Shown piece after piece: positions 1 to 7,676 of a DNA stretch of 17,088 nt. This stretch comes from an uncultured Bacteroides sp. (GTDB lineage: Bacteria; Bacteroidota; Bacteroidia; Bacteroidales; Bacteroidaceae). The position numbers were made by a program, and so were the translations under genes. The notes under the pieces are model-generated. The model ran no database searches and was not told the origin of the DNA. It saw nothing but the letters and a program-made list of their open reading frames with translations. The DNA is taken from the NCBI GenBank assembly GCA_900553815.1, contig USEY01000066.1:1-17088 (forward strand), in the 5' to 3' direction. The first letter of the stretch is position 1. The number at the start of each line of letters is the position of its first letter.

Positions 1-163
1 TGGTGTCGGAGAAGCCCATCATGTCCTCGTCCGCCTGGGCGTGCATCAGCCAGTGGGGAACGTTTCTCAGGCCGGGAATGTCGTTGACGAAGAGCATCAG
101 AAACATGGTGAGGGCGCGGAATACGTCGACCGCAGCTACCCGTTGGAGTGTGTTTGTTTTCAT
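1..163 (-). CDS. DUF5009-type membrane acyltransferase family protein, N-terminal fragment
   Basis: The gene starts with ATG (complement of 161-163) and runs off the left edge, so only 54 residues are visible. They begin MKTNTLQRVAAVDVFRALTM and continue with a hydrophobic helix and a short polar stretch rich in H, D and M. The 'R-x3-D-x-F-R-A-L-T-M-F' start followed by 'FVND' is typical of the DUF5009 / heparan-alpha-glucosaminide N-acetyltransferase-like membrane proteins of Bacteroidetes, which are thought to move acetyl groups across the inner membrane onto sugars. No catalytic residue can be checked because the rest lies outside the window. It is transcribed divergently from the regulator at 260. 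The family call rests on the N-terminal signature only; the function is inference. Confidence 0.72.
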   Translation of the reverse strand, partial: MKTNTLQRVAAVDVFRALTMFLMLFVNDIPGLRNVPHWLMHAQADEDMMGFSDT

Positions 164-193
164 GTATGTCTGTAGTTTGTGAGGTAATGGGCA

Positions 194-201
194 CAAAGAT
201 A
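194..201 (-). promoter_or_regulatory. Candidate -7 promoter element for the acyltransferase gene
   Basis: Read on the minus strand this is TATCTTTG, an exact match to the Bacteroidetes -7 consensus TAnnTTTG, 30 bases upstream of the ATG at 163. No good TTTG is seen at the -33 position, so support comes from the single element and its placement. Confidence 0.4.
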
Positions 202-246
202 GGAAAGTATTCGTATGAGTGTGACCGCTTTGTCGGTTTTCTTTCC

Positions 247-254
247 TATATTTG
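247..254 (+). promoter_or_regulatory. TAnnTTTG match immediately before the DUF6377 gene
   Basis: TATATTTG matches the -7 consensus exactly and ends five bases before the preferred ATG at 260. A TTTG lies at 229-232, but the spacing of 14 bases is short of the usual 19-21. If used, transcription would start at or next to the start codon and give a nearly leaderless message. Chance occurrence is possible. Confidence 0.25.
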
Positions 255-259
255 TCGCT

Positions 260-1849
260 ATGAAATGCCGTTTGGTTTGGTTGTTCCTGTTGTTTGCGGT
301 GAGTTGGCTGCCGGCTTGGGCTGCCGGCGAGATACCGCTTTCTACGCTTCAGGCTTCGCTCGACGAGGCCATCGATGCGTATCAGGAGGCTGTGGTTTTG
401 CGTGAGAAACGCATTGCGCGGCTGAAGCAGGAACTGGCTGCTGCCGACACGAGCGATGCCGCTTTCTTCAGGCTGAACGGCGACTTGTATCAGGAGTACA
501 GGGCTTATATATGCGACTCGGCCTTGTGTTGCCTGCGTGCCAGCCTCAGGCGGGCCGAGCAGAAGCACCTGGTGGAGACGGCCGATGAGACGCGGCTGGA
601 GCTGGCTTTCCTGCTGTCGTCGGCAGGCATCTATCAGGAGGCTACCGAGGTGTTGAAGGCTGTTGTTCCCGGTCGATTGTCGCCTGCGTTGCGCTGCGAA
701 TACTATCGGGTGTCGGCCCATCTCTACGGTGAATTGGGCACTTATTCGCGCGATGCTGCTTTCCGCGAGCGTTATTTTCGTTTGTCGGATGCCATGTCAG
801 ACTCGCTCTTGCAGGCCTTGTCGCCTACTTCGGCCCTCTATCTGGAGCAGAAGGAGCTGCGCGAGGCGGCAGACGGGCATCTGGAGGAGGCTTTGCGCAT
901 CAACGATGCCCGCATGGATGGCGTATTGCCCGATACGCCCGAGTATGCGCTCGTCACTTACCACCGTTCGCAGCTCTACCGTCAGTTGGGCGACAAGGAG
1001 CGTGAGAAGTATTTTCTGATGCTTTCGGCGCTGACCGATGTAAGGTTGGCCATTACCGACCATGCTTCGCTCTGGAATCTGGCTCAGTTGCTCTACGAGG
1101 AGGGCGATGTGGAGCGGGCTTATCGCTATATCCGCTTTTCGTGGAACGAAACCAACCGCTACAATGCGCGCAGCCGTCGGTTGCAGACGGCCAGCATACT
1201 TTCCCTGATAGACCTTACTTATCAGGCCATGCGCGAGAAGCAGAACGAACGTCTCAGGCTTTATCTGTTTTGCATCAGCGGGCTGGTATTGTTGCTGGCG
1301 GGTGCGCTGGGCTATATCTACAGGCAGATGAAGCACCTTTCGGCTACGCGCGAACGGCTGGAGCACGCCAACGAGCAGCTCAGTATGTCCAATCACATCA
1401 AAGAGGAGTACATTGGCCGCTTCCTGAACCTGTGTTCTATGTACATCAGCCGTCTGGATTCCTATCGTCGCATGGTGAACAAGAAGCTGGCGGCGGGCCA
1501 GCTGGAAGAACTTCAGAAGATGGTGCGTTCGCACGACGTGTTGGCCACCGATGTAAAGGAGCTGTATGACAATTTCGACAAGGCTTTCCTGCAACTGTTC
1601 CCTGACTTCGTCGAGAAGTTCAATGCACTGCTGCTGCCCGAGGAACGCATCGTGTTGAAGAAAGGAGAATTGCTGAATACGGAGTTACGCATCTTTGCAC
1701 TTATTCGTCTGGGCATAGACGACAGTTCGCGCATTGCCGAGTTTCTCCGCTATTCGGTCAATACCATTTATAATTACCGTGCGAAGATAAAAAATAAGGC
1801 CATTGTGTCGCGTGATGACTTCGAAACCAAGCTGATGGAAATACGCTAA
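260..1849 (+). CDS. DUF6377-type TPR membrane regulator with LuxR-like C-terminal HTH
   Basis: A 529-residue protein when started at the ATG at 260. A frame-open ATG at 215 would add 15 residues in front of the signal sequence [21 protein letters not shown], so 260 is preferred. After the signal peptide comes an exported helical region of TPR type (about residues 40-320, with repeated patterns such as [20 protein letters not shown]). A single transmembrane helix follows at about 334-357 ([21 protein letters not shown]), then a charged coiled coil. The cytoplasmic tail (about 470-515, [13 protein letters not shown]...[19 protein letters not shown]) has the layout of a LuxR/GerE-like helix-turn-helix. 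This architecture is the one named DUF6377 in Bacteroidetes. It probably senses something in the periplasm and binds DNA from the membrane. It lies in the same direction as the glucan hydrolases, 383 bases upstream, and may control them; the ligand and targets are not visible in the sequence. Confidence 0.8.
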   Translation: MKCRLVWLFLLFAVSWLPAWAAGEIPLSTLQASLDEAIDAYQEAVVLREKRIARLKQELAAADTSDAAFFRLNGDLYQEYRAYICDSALCCLRASLRRAEQKHLVETADETRLELAFLLSSAGIYQEATEVLKAVVPGRLSPALRCEYYRVSAHLYGELGTYSRDAAFRERYFRLSDAMSDSLLQALSPTSALYLEQKELREAADGHLEEALRINDARMDGVLPDTPEYALVTYHRSQLYRQLGDKEREKYFLMLSALTDVRLAITDHASLWNLAQLLYEEGDVERAYRYIRFSWNETNRYNARSRRLQTASILSLIDLTYQAMREKQNERLRLYLFCISGLVLLLAGALGYIYRQMKHLSATRERLEHANEQLSMSNHIKEEYIGRFLNLCSMYISRLDSYRRMVNKKLAAGQLEELQKMVRSHDVLATDVKELYDNFDKAFLQLFPDFVEKFNALLLPEERIVLKKGELLNTELRIFALIRLGIDDSSRIAEFLRYSVNTIYNYRAKIKNKAIVSRDDFETKLMEIR

Positions 1850-1996
1850 CAATACGTCAAATACCGATTTTTGCTCCACTTTTTCAGCTTCGAATTTGTG
1901 TGTTATATTTCTGTTTATTAGTATTTTAATATTGATATATCCTACTATGTATCCACCTATTAACCGATACGACTGTTTTATTACATTAATCTTTTC

Positions 1997-2004
1997 TAAC
2001 TTTG
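1997..2004 (+). promoter_or_regulatory. Candidate -7 promoter element for the GH5-GH3 operon
   Basis: TAACTTTG is an exact TAnnTTTG match. The best upstream partner is TTTT at 1976-1979, which is imperfect in sequence and 17 bases away, slightly short. Use of this promoter would start the transcript near 2010 and give a leader of about 220 bases before the GH5 start codon. The stretch 1850-1996 before it is A/T-rich and holds no gene or strong hairpin that I can see. Confidence 0.5.
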
Positions 2005-2043
2005 GGACAAATTTGGTTGGATAGGAGATTAACCGTAAAGACA

Positions 2044-2130
2044 ATGCTGATGAAAAATGCTTCTCTTGTTTTACCTGTTTTTAGCCTGTCGAACTGCAGA
2101 GTTCTGTCAACGCATGCACAACTAACATAA
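2044..2130 (+). CDS. Possible 28-codon leader reading frame upstream of GH5
   Basis: ATG at 2044 opens a 28-codon frame that begins MLMKNASLVLPVF and stops with TAA at 2128-2130. It lies about 34 bases after the candidate start of transcription and ends five bases before the base of the hairpin at 2136. That placement is what a leader peptide controlling an attenuator would have. It has no run of a single regulatory codon, and an open frame of this length has a fair chance of arising randomly, so coding is unproven. An internal ATG at 2050 gives MKNASLV as an alternative start. Confidence 0.25.
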   Translation: MLMKNASLVLPVFSLSNCRVLSTHAQLT

Positions 2131-2135
2131 ACAAG

Positions 2136-2165
2136 GGAAGTCTCCGTTCTTGGTCGGAGGCTTCC
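2136..2165 (+). terminator. Strong hairpin in the GH5 leader, attenuator-like
   Basis: GGAAG-T-CTCCG pairs with CGGAG-G-CTTCC: 11 pairs including one G-U, with the loop TTCTTGGT. The 3' side continues GTTTCCCTTTC, which is pyrimidine-rich but a poor uridine tract. AAGGGAA (2133-2139) can instead pair with TTCCCTT (2168-2174), and a further hairpin CCTTTC-AGAG / CTCT-(GGAA)-GAAAGG spans 2171-2198, so mutually exclusive folds exist. A small hairpin GAACT/AGTTC is at 2091-2104. It could be a terminator with regulated readthrough or a stabilising leader structure. Confidence 0.55.
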
Positions 2166-2232
2166 GTTTCCCTTTCAGAGCTGACTCTGGAAGAAAGGCT
2201 GAATTTACTGTTTAACTAATTAAATCTGCAAA

Positions 2233-3501
2233 ATGAAACATTTATTGACTACAAGAATCACTGCCATGTTCGTGGCGCTTATGTCATGGGGACTGGTGGG
2301 ATGTGAAGGAAAGAAAGCGGCAGAACAGCCTGCTGCTCCGGCTTTTGTAACCATTCAGGGACCGGACCTGATTAAGCCCGACGGCACCAAACTCTTTATT
2401 CAGGGAACCAATCTGGGCAACTGGCTGAACCCCGAAGGCTACATGTTCAAGTTCAGTCGCACCAATTCAGCCCGTTTCATCAACGAAATGTTCTGTCAGT
2501 TGGTAGGTCCCGACTTTACAGCCGATTTCTGGCGCAAGTTCAAGGATAACTATGTTACGCGCGAGGACATTCGCTTCATCCGTAGTCAGGGAGCCAACAC
2601 CATCCGTCTGCCTTTCCACTACAAACTCTTTACCGACGAGGATTATATGGGTCTGACGGCCAATCAGGACGGGTTTGCTCGCATCGATAGCTTGGTAGAA
2701 TGGTGCCGTGAGTCCAATCTTTACCTCATTCTGGACATGCACGACGCTCCGGGCGGACAGACCGGCGATAATATTGACGACAGCTACGGCTATCCTTGGC
2801 TGTTTGAGAGCGAAGAGAGCCAGGCTCTGTATTGCAGCATCTGGCGCAGCATAGCCGACCGCTACAAAAACGAGCCTGTTATTCTGGGTTACGAGCTTTT
2901 CAACGAACCTATTCCTCACTTCTTTGAGAACAAGGAGGAACTGAATGCCAAGCTGGAGCCTTTATATAAGAAAGGTGTGGCTGCCATCCGCGAGGTAGAC
3001 AAGAATCACATCATTCTGTTGGGCGGTTCGCAGTGGAACAGCAATTTCCAACCCTTCAAAGACTCTAAGTTTGACGACAAACTGATGTACACCTGCCATC
3101 GTTATGGCGGACCGGCAACCAAAGAGGCCATTCAGTCATACATCAGCTTCCGCGACAGTGTCAACCTGCCGATGTATATGGGAGAAATAGGTCATAACAC
3201 TGACGAATGGCAGGCCGACTTCTGCAAGGTGATGCGCGATAACAATATTGGCTACACTTTCTGGCCTTACAAGAAGATGGAAAACTCTTGCTTTGTTGGC
3301 ATCAAAGTGCCCGAAAACTGGAACCTGATTGTTGACTTCTCAGAGTCACCGCGCTCCAACTATTTTGAGATTCGCGAAGCACGTCCCGACCAGGCACTCG
3401 TACGCCAGGCCATGACTGACTTCCTGGAAGCCTGCAAACTGAAAAACTGCGAAGTGCAGGAAAGCTACATCAAGACGCTGGGCATGACTCCCGTGAAGTG
3501 A
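2233..3501 (+). CDS. Glycoside hydrolase family 5 lipoprotein, exo-glucanase-like
   Basis: A 422-residue protein with a lipoprotein signal peptide ending in LVGC (Cys at about residue 24), so it is likely tethered to a membrane, possibly on the cell surface. The GH5 TIM barrel fills most of the rest. The acid/base is in ELFNEP (E225) and the nucleophile in YMGEIGH (E318); other family features are GTNLGNWLNPEG near the start, NTIRLPFHY, and LDMHDAPGGQ. The last motif and 'NLGNW' resemble exo-beta-1,3-glucanase-type GH5 enzymes (yeast EXG1 type), which suggests a beta-1,3- or mixed-linked glucan as substrate; the subfamily is inference. It is the first gene of an operon with the GH3 gene 42 bases downstream. 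Cellulase-like activity on other beta-glucans cannot be excluded. Confidence 0.88.
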   Translation: MKHLLTTRITAMFVALMSWGLVGCEGKKAAEQPAAPAFVTIQGPDLIKPDGTKLFIQGTNLGNWLNPEGYMFKFSRTNSARFINEMFCQLVGPDFTADFWRKFKDNYVTREDIRFIRSQGANTIRLPFHYKLFTDEDYMGLTANQDGFARIDSLVEWCRESNLYLILDMHDAPGGQTGDNIDDSYGYPWLFESEESQALYCSIWRSIADRYKNEPVILGYELFNEPIPHFFENKEELNAKLEPLYKKGVAAIREVDKNHIILLGGSQWNSNFQPFKDSKFDDKLMYTCHRYGGPATKEAIQSYISFRDSVNLPMYMGEIGHNTDEWQADFCKVMRDNNIGYTFWPYKKMENSCFVGIKVPENWNLIVDFSESPRSNYFEIREARPDQALVRQAMTDFLEACKLKNCEVQESYIKTLGMTPVK

Positions 3502-3543
3502 ACAGACAAAGATTAACCAATAACTTTAAATACCCGAAACAAC

Positions 3544-5766
3544 GTGAAGAAGATTTTATGGAGTTTGGCTCTTGCTGTGGCCCTGCCACTCTCGGCTCAG
3601 CAGAAGCTCGTTTATTTGGATGAGACTAAGCCTATAGAAGAAAGGGTGGAAGATGCTTTGAGCCGTCTGACCCTGAAAGAAAAGGTGGCCCTGGTACATG
3701 CACAGAGCAAGTTCAGCAGTGCCGGAGTACCCCGACTGGGAATTCCTGATTTCTGGATGACCGATGGTCCTCACGGAATCCGCCCCGAAGTGCTTTGGGA
3801 CGAGTGGGAGCAGGCTAACTGGACCAACGACTCGTGCGTGGCATTCCCCGCATTGACCTGTCTGGCAGCCACATGGAATCCCGAAATGTCGCATCTCTAT
3901 GGCAAGAGCATCGGTGAAGAAGCTCGTTACCGCAATAAGACTGTCCTCCTGGGGCCGGGCGTCAACATCTATCGTACGCCTCTCAACGGACGAAACTTTG
4001 AATACATGGGCGAAGACCCCTATCTGGCTGGCCGCATGGTGGTTCCCTACGTACAGGGAGTACAGGAGAATGGAGTGGCTGCCTGTGTGAAACACTTTGC
4101 GCTGAACAACCACGAAGTGAACCGTCACACCACCAACGTCATTGTTGACGACCGTGCTTTGTACGAAATCTACCTGCCTGCCTTCAAGGCTGCTGTGCAG
4201 GAAGGAAAGGCTTGGGCCATCATGGGTGCTTACAACCTCTACAAAGGACAGCATGCCTGCCACAATCAGTACCTGCTCAACGACATCCTGAAAGGTGAGT
4301 GGGGATTTGACGGTGTGGTTGTTTCTGACTGGGGTGGCGTGCACGACACTGACCAGGCCATTACCAACGGACTGGACATGGAGTTCGGTAGCTGGACCAA
4401 CGGACTGACCAACGGTGCCAGCAATGCTTACGACAACTACTACCTGGCCATGCCCTACCTGCAACGTCTGCAAGAAGGCAAAGTAGGCACAAAGGAATTG
4501 GACGACAAGGTACGTCGCATCCTGCGCCTGGCTTTCCGCACTACCATGAATACGAAACGTCCCTGGGGCTCCATGCTCTCACCTGAGCATTACGAAGCTG
4601 CCCGTCGCATTGGTGAGGAAGGTATTGTGTTGCTTCAAAACCAGGGCGGACTGCTGCCTATTGACCTGGCAAAAGCCAAGAAGATTTTAGTAGTGGGCGA
4701 GAATGCCGTGAAGATGATGACCGTAGGCGGTGGATCTTCTTCATTGAAAGTACAGCGTGAACTCTCGCCGCTCGATGGTATCAAGCAACGCGTGGGCAAC
4801 AAGGCACAGGTGGTATATGCCCGTGGTTATGTGGGCGATGCCAGCGGTGAGTACAATGGCGTGGTAACCGGACAGAACCTGAAAGATGACCGTACACCCG
4901 AGGAACTCATTGCCGAAGCCGTGAAAGAAGCTGCCGATGCCGACTACGTAATTTTCATCGGTGGACTGAACAAGAGCAACAATCAGGATTGCGAAGATAC
5001 CGACCGCGAAGGCCTGGGATTGCCCTACGGACAGGACAACGTTATTCAGGCATTGGCTAAAGCCAACAAGAACCTCATTGTAGTCAACATATCGGGTAAC
5101 GCCGTGGCTATGCCTTGGGTGAAGGAAGTACCTGCCATCGTACAAGACTGGTATCTGGGTTCTGAGGCAGGAAGTGCTCTGGCTGCCGTGCTGATGGGCG
5201 ACGTGAACCCCAGCGGTAAGCTGCCTTTCACTTTCCCTGTAAAGCTGGAAGACAACAGTGCCCATGCTTTGGGTGAATATACCGGCAAGCGTTCCAACGA
5301 AGTGATTGACATCAAGTACAACGAAAGCATCTTCGTGGGCTATCGCTGGGCCGACAAGCAGAAGAAAGTGAAGCCGCTCTTCCCCTTCGGCCACGGATTG
5401 TCTTACACAACCTTTGAATATGGCAAACCGACAGCCGATGCCAAGACCATGCAGGCCGATGGCAAGCTGACCGTGAAAGTGACCGTGAAGAATACCGGCG
5501 ACCGTGAAGGCAAGGAAGTAGTACAACTCTACATTGCCGACAAGAAGTCGTCGCTGCCTCGTCCGGTGAAGGAACTGAAAGGTTTCCAGAAGATAAAACT
5601 GGCACCAGGTGAATCGAAGGAAGTATCGTTCACAATCGAGAAAGATGCACTGAGCTACTTCGACGATGCACAGCATGCCTGGGTAGCTGAGCCGGGCAAG
5701 TTCGAAGCCATTATTGCCGCTTCGGCTGCCGACATCAAGGGTGTAGTTCCTTTCGAACTGAAGTAA
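3544..5766 (+). CDS. Glycoside hydrolase family 3 beta-glucosidase (BglX-like), secreted
   Basis: A 740-residue protein starting with GTG at 3544; the nearby ATG at 3558 is out of frame, and GTG gives a clean signal peptide MKKILWSLALAVALPLSAQ. Domains: GH3 N-terminal barrel (about 35-330) with WMTDGPHGIRPE, CVKHFALNNHE and the nucleophile Asp262 in VVVSDWGG; GH3 C-terminal alpha/beta sandwich (about 370-620) ending with YNESIFVGYRW; and a fibronectin-III-like domain (about 660-735). Length and order match periplasmic beta-glucosidases. It would remove terminal glucose from oligosaccharides made by the GH5 and GH30 enzymes. The gap to the GH5 gene is 42 bases with no hairpin, so the two are cotranscribed. 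Other beta-glycosides (for example xylosides) are possible substrates of this family. Confidence 0.92.
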   Translation: MKKILWSLALAVALPLSAQQKLVYLDETKPIEERVEDALSRLTLKEKVALVHAQSKFSSAGVPRLGIPDFWMTDGPHGIRPEVLWDEWEQANWTNDSCVAFPALTCLAATWNPEMSHLYGKSIGEEARYRNKTVLLGPGVNIYRTPLNGRNFEYMGEDPYLAGRMVVPYVQGVQENGVAACVKHFALNNHEVNRHTTNVIVDDRALYEIYLPAFKAAVQEGKAWAIMGAYNLYKGQHACHNQYLLNDILKGEWGFDGVVVSDWGGVHDTDQAITNGLDMEFGSWTNGLTNGASNAYDNYYLAMPYLQRLQEGKVGTKELDDKVRRILRLAFRTTMNTKRPWGSMLSPEHYEAARRIGEEGIVLLQNQGGLLPIDLAKAKKILVVGENAVKMMTVGGGSSSLKVQRELSPLDGIKQRVGNKAQVVYARGYVGDASGEYNGVVTGQNLKDDRTPEELIAEAVKEAADADYVIFIGGLNKSNNQDCEDTDREGLGLPYGQDNVIQALAKANKNLIVVNISGNAVAMPWVKEVPAIVQDWYLGSEAGSALAAVLMGDVNPSGKLPFTFPVKLEDNSAHALGEYTGKRSNEVIDIKYNESIFVGYRWADKQKKVKPLFPFGHGLSYTTFEYGKPTADAKTMQADGKLTVKVTVKNTGDREGKEVVQLYIADKKSSLPRPVKELKGFQKIKLAPGESKEVSFTIEKDALSYFDDAQHAWVAEPGKFEAIIAASAADIKGVVPFELK

Positions 5767-5779
5767 ACGTCAAAGTCAG

Positions 5780-5806
5780 GACACGCAGGTAGCTGAGCCT
5801 CGTGTC
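5780..5806 (+). terminator. Hairpin just after the GH3 gene
   Basis: GACACG (5780-5785) pairs with CGTGTC (5801-5806), with an inner AGG/CCT helix after a one-base bulge and the loop TAGCTGAG. It is followed by TTGTCTTT. It starts 14 bases after the GH3 stop codon, so it is a likely first transcription stop for the GH5-GH3 operon. Confidence 0.55.
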
Positions 5807-5876
5807 TTGTCTTTAAAACCAATACTTATCATACACTTTTCAATAGTTATATTAAGGATAAGGTAAAAAGTAGCTG

Positions 5877-5909
5877 GGTGGCGTGACCGTGAGGCCGTGC
5901 CACCTTTTT
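5877..5909 (+). terminator. Second terminator between GH3 and GH30
   Basis: GGTGGC (5877-5882) pairs with GCCACC (5899-5904), extendable by G-U pairs, and is followed directly by TTTTT (5905-5909). This is a classical intrinsic terminator about 110 bases after the GH3 stop. The rest of this gap (5910-6006) holds no gene or repeat that I can see. Confidence 0.65.
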
Positions 5910-6006
5910 AATTTCACCCTGCACGAGCGTCAACAGAATTCTGTAAAATAAAGTCTGGTGGAGGGTGGGACTATTGGGATAAATATCTCTATTTTTTAAC
6001 TTGAAT

Positions 6007-6038
6007 ATTGTGTTTTCCTCTGCAAAATGATAGATTTG
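6007..6038 (+). promoter_or_regulatory. Promoter of the GH30 gene
   Basis: TAGATTTG at 6031-6038 matches the -7 consensus exactly. ATTG at 6007-6010 is a three-of-four match to the -33 TTTG at the right distance (20 bases). The transcript would start about 20 bases before the ATG at 6067. With the terminators upstream this makes GH30 a separate transcription unit. Just before the start codon there is a two-codon frame ATG AAA TAA and a second ATG that runs out of frame into the true start. Confidence 0.6.
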
Positions 6039-6066
6039 TAGTGGGGTAATGAAATAAAATGAAACT

Positions 6067-7527
6067 ATGAATAAAAAAGAAAATGCTTTATCTCTGTTGG
6101 CAGGTATGGTCCTGTCATTGGGTTTGACCTGCTGCGTTCCACAGCATGCTGACGAAGTCAATATGCTTGTCACTACTGCCGACCGTTCATTTGATTTGAC
6201 TGCTCAATCACTTAAATTCGATGAAGGCAGTGAGACTGCCTCGGCAGTCATCCGCCTGGATACAACTACCCGTTATCAGACGATGGATGGATTTGGTGCA
6301 GCCATTACCGGGTCAACGGCTTACAATCTTTCTCTGATGCCGGATTCCGTTCGCCGTACATTCCTTGAAGAAACATTCTCACCTCAAAAGTATGGATTTA
6401 GCTATGTACGCGTAGCCATAGGTTGTTCTGACTTCTCGTTGAGCGACTATACCTGTTGCGACCAGAAAGGCATTGAGAATTTTGCCCTTACTACCGAGGA
6501 AACGAAGTATGTTATTCCTACTTTGAAGGAGATATTGTCCATTAATCCAGGTTTGAAGATACTGGCTTCGCCTTGGACTTGTCCTAAATGGATGAAAGTG
6601 GAAGACCTTAAGACCAGGAAACCGTATGATTCTTGGATAAGCGGTCAACTGAACCCTGATTATTATCAGGATTATGCCACATACTTTGTAAAATGGATTG
6701 ATGCCTTCAAGCAGGCAGGCGTAACGATTAACGCTCTGACTGTGCAAAACGAACCACTTAACCGCGGTAACTCTGCATCTCTTTTCATGGGTTGGGAGGA
6801 ACAGCGTGACTTTGTGAAAACGGCTCTTGGTCCAGCGTTGAGAAAACACTTTCCTGATGTGAAAATCTATGCTTTCGACCACAATTACAATTATGACAAC
6901 ATGGCCGACCAGGAAGACTATTCGTTGAAGATTTTTGCCGATGCCGATGCCAAACAGTACTTTGCCGGAACCGCTTTCCACAACTATGGAGGTAACCGCA
7001 GTGAACTGCTTGACGTGCAGAGCAAGGCTCCCGATATGGAACTCGTCTTTACGGAAACATCCATAGGAACCTGGAATCAAGGGCGCGATCTTAGTCTGGC
7101 ACTGACTCGTGACATGGCCGAAGTAGGCTTGGGCACGGTGAATAACGGTTGCAAGGCGGTTATCGTGTGGAATCTGGTGCTTGACAGCGAACGTGGACCT
7201 CACGGTGGACCTGGTGCATGTGCTACTTGCTTTGGTGCGGTAGACGTGGATAATCGGACTTATTCTGAAATTACTCGCAATTCACACTACTATCTCTTGG
7301 CTCATTTAGCTTCGGTGGTGAAACCGGGCGCTACGCGTATAGCCGCGTCGGGTGTCGGTGAAGATGGTGTGAGCTACTCGGCTTTTGAGAATACGGATGG
7401 AACGCTGGCTTTTGTGCTGTGCAATGATAAGGATGAAACTCGTCGTTTCACCGTTACCGATGGCTTGCGTAGCTTTACCTATGAGATGCCTGCCAAATCG
7501 GTTGCTTCTTTCCGCTGGAAGAAGTGA
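6067..7527 (+). CDS. Glycoside hydrolase family 30 lipoprotein, probable beta-1,6-glucanase
   Basis: A 486-residue protein with a hydrophobic signal ending LGLTCC, a plausible lipobox. It has the GH30 barrel plus beta-side domain: 'YQTMDGFGAAITGSTA' near residue 75, LASPWTCPKWMK, the acid/base in TVQNEPLN (E229), and the nucleophile in VFTETSIG (E330). The C-terminal beta strands (about 420-486) complete the side domain. The sequence style is that of the GH30_3-type endo-beta-1,6-glucanases known from Bacteroides beta-1,6-glucan loci; glucosylceramidase-like specificity is the main alternative. It would cut beta-1,6-glucan or side chains of yeast or fungal glucan, with GH3 and GH5 handling the products. 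It has its own promoter. A sampled reading suggests lower G+C than in the genes that follow. Confidence 0.87.
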   Translation: MNKKENALSLLAGMVLSLGLTCCVPQHADEVNMLVTTADRSFDLTAQSLKFDEGSETASAVIRLDTTTRYQTMDGFGAAITGSTAYNLSLMPDSVRRTFLEETFSPQKYGFSYVRVAIGCSDFSLSDYTCCDQKGIENFALTTEETKYVIPTLKEILSINPGLKILASPWTCPKWMKVEDLKTRKPYDSWISGQLNPDYYQDYATYFVKWIDAFKQAGVTINALTVQNEPLNRGNSASLFMGWEEQRDFVKTALGPALRKHFPDVKIYAFDHNYNYDNMADQEDYSLKIFADADAKQYFAGTAFHNYGGNRSELLDVQSKAPDMELVFTETSIGTWNQGRDLSLALTRDMAEVGLGTVNNGCKAVIVWNLVLDSERGPHGGPGACATCFGAVDVDNRTYSEITRNSHYYLLAHLASVVKPGATRIAASGVGEDGVSYSAFENTDGTLAFVLCNDKDETRRFTVTDGLRSFTYEMPAKSVASFRWKK

Positions 7528-7582
7528 GATATGATAAAATAACAGGGGGGTGCCACCGCATTGGCAACCTGCTGCTATAATG

Positions 7583-7597
7583 ATAACATCTTGTTAT
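7583..7597 (+). terminator. Weak A/T-rich hairpin after GH30
   Basis: ATAACA-TCT-TGTTAT forms a six-pair stem followed by TTGCTTTTCTCC. A second imperfect stem, TGCC/GGCA, lies just upstream (about 7550-7566). Either may end the GH30 transcript; stability is low. Confidence 0.35.
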
Positions 7598-7676
7598 TTG
7601 CTTTTCTCCAACGGGGCATTCTTTAGCTAGAGGTTGGGCAATATTTTTATTCTATAACTTGACTACATACAGTATT

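Noticed and set aside
797..1594. A 265-codon minus-strand open frame inside the DUF6377 regulator
   Set aside because: It lies wholly antisense to a gene with clear domains, has no recognisable motif and reads like the reverse of a G/C-biased third-position pattern.
1685..2044. A 119-codon minus-strand frame covering the end of the regulator and the gap
   Set aside because: Half lies antisense to a real gene, the rest is A/T-rich intergenic sequence, and there is no recognisable domain or promoter for it.
4741..5676. A 311-codon minus-strand open frame inside the GH3 gene
   Set aside because: Antisense shadow of a well-supported gene; composition rich in H, V, L and Q with no family signature. 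The similar 305-codon frame at 3556-4473 is rejected for the same reason.
5847..6173. A 108-codon minus-strand frame in the GH3-GH30 gap
   Set aside because: It crosses a plus-strand terminator, a plus-strand promoter and the GH30 start, and shows no family features.
7550..7597. Possible small RNA or riboswitch in the GH30-hemW gap
   Set aside because: Only weak, imperfect stems are present, with no known riboswitch layout; a loose terminator region explains them better.
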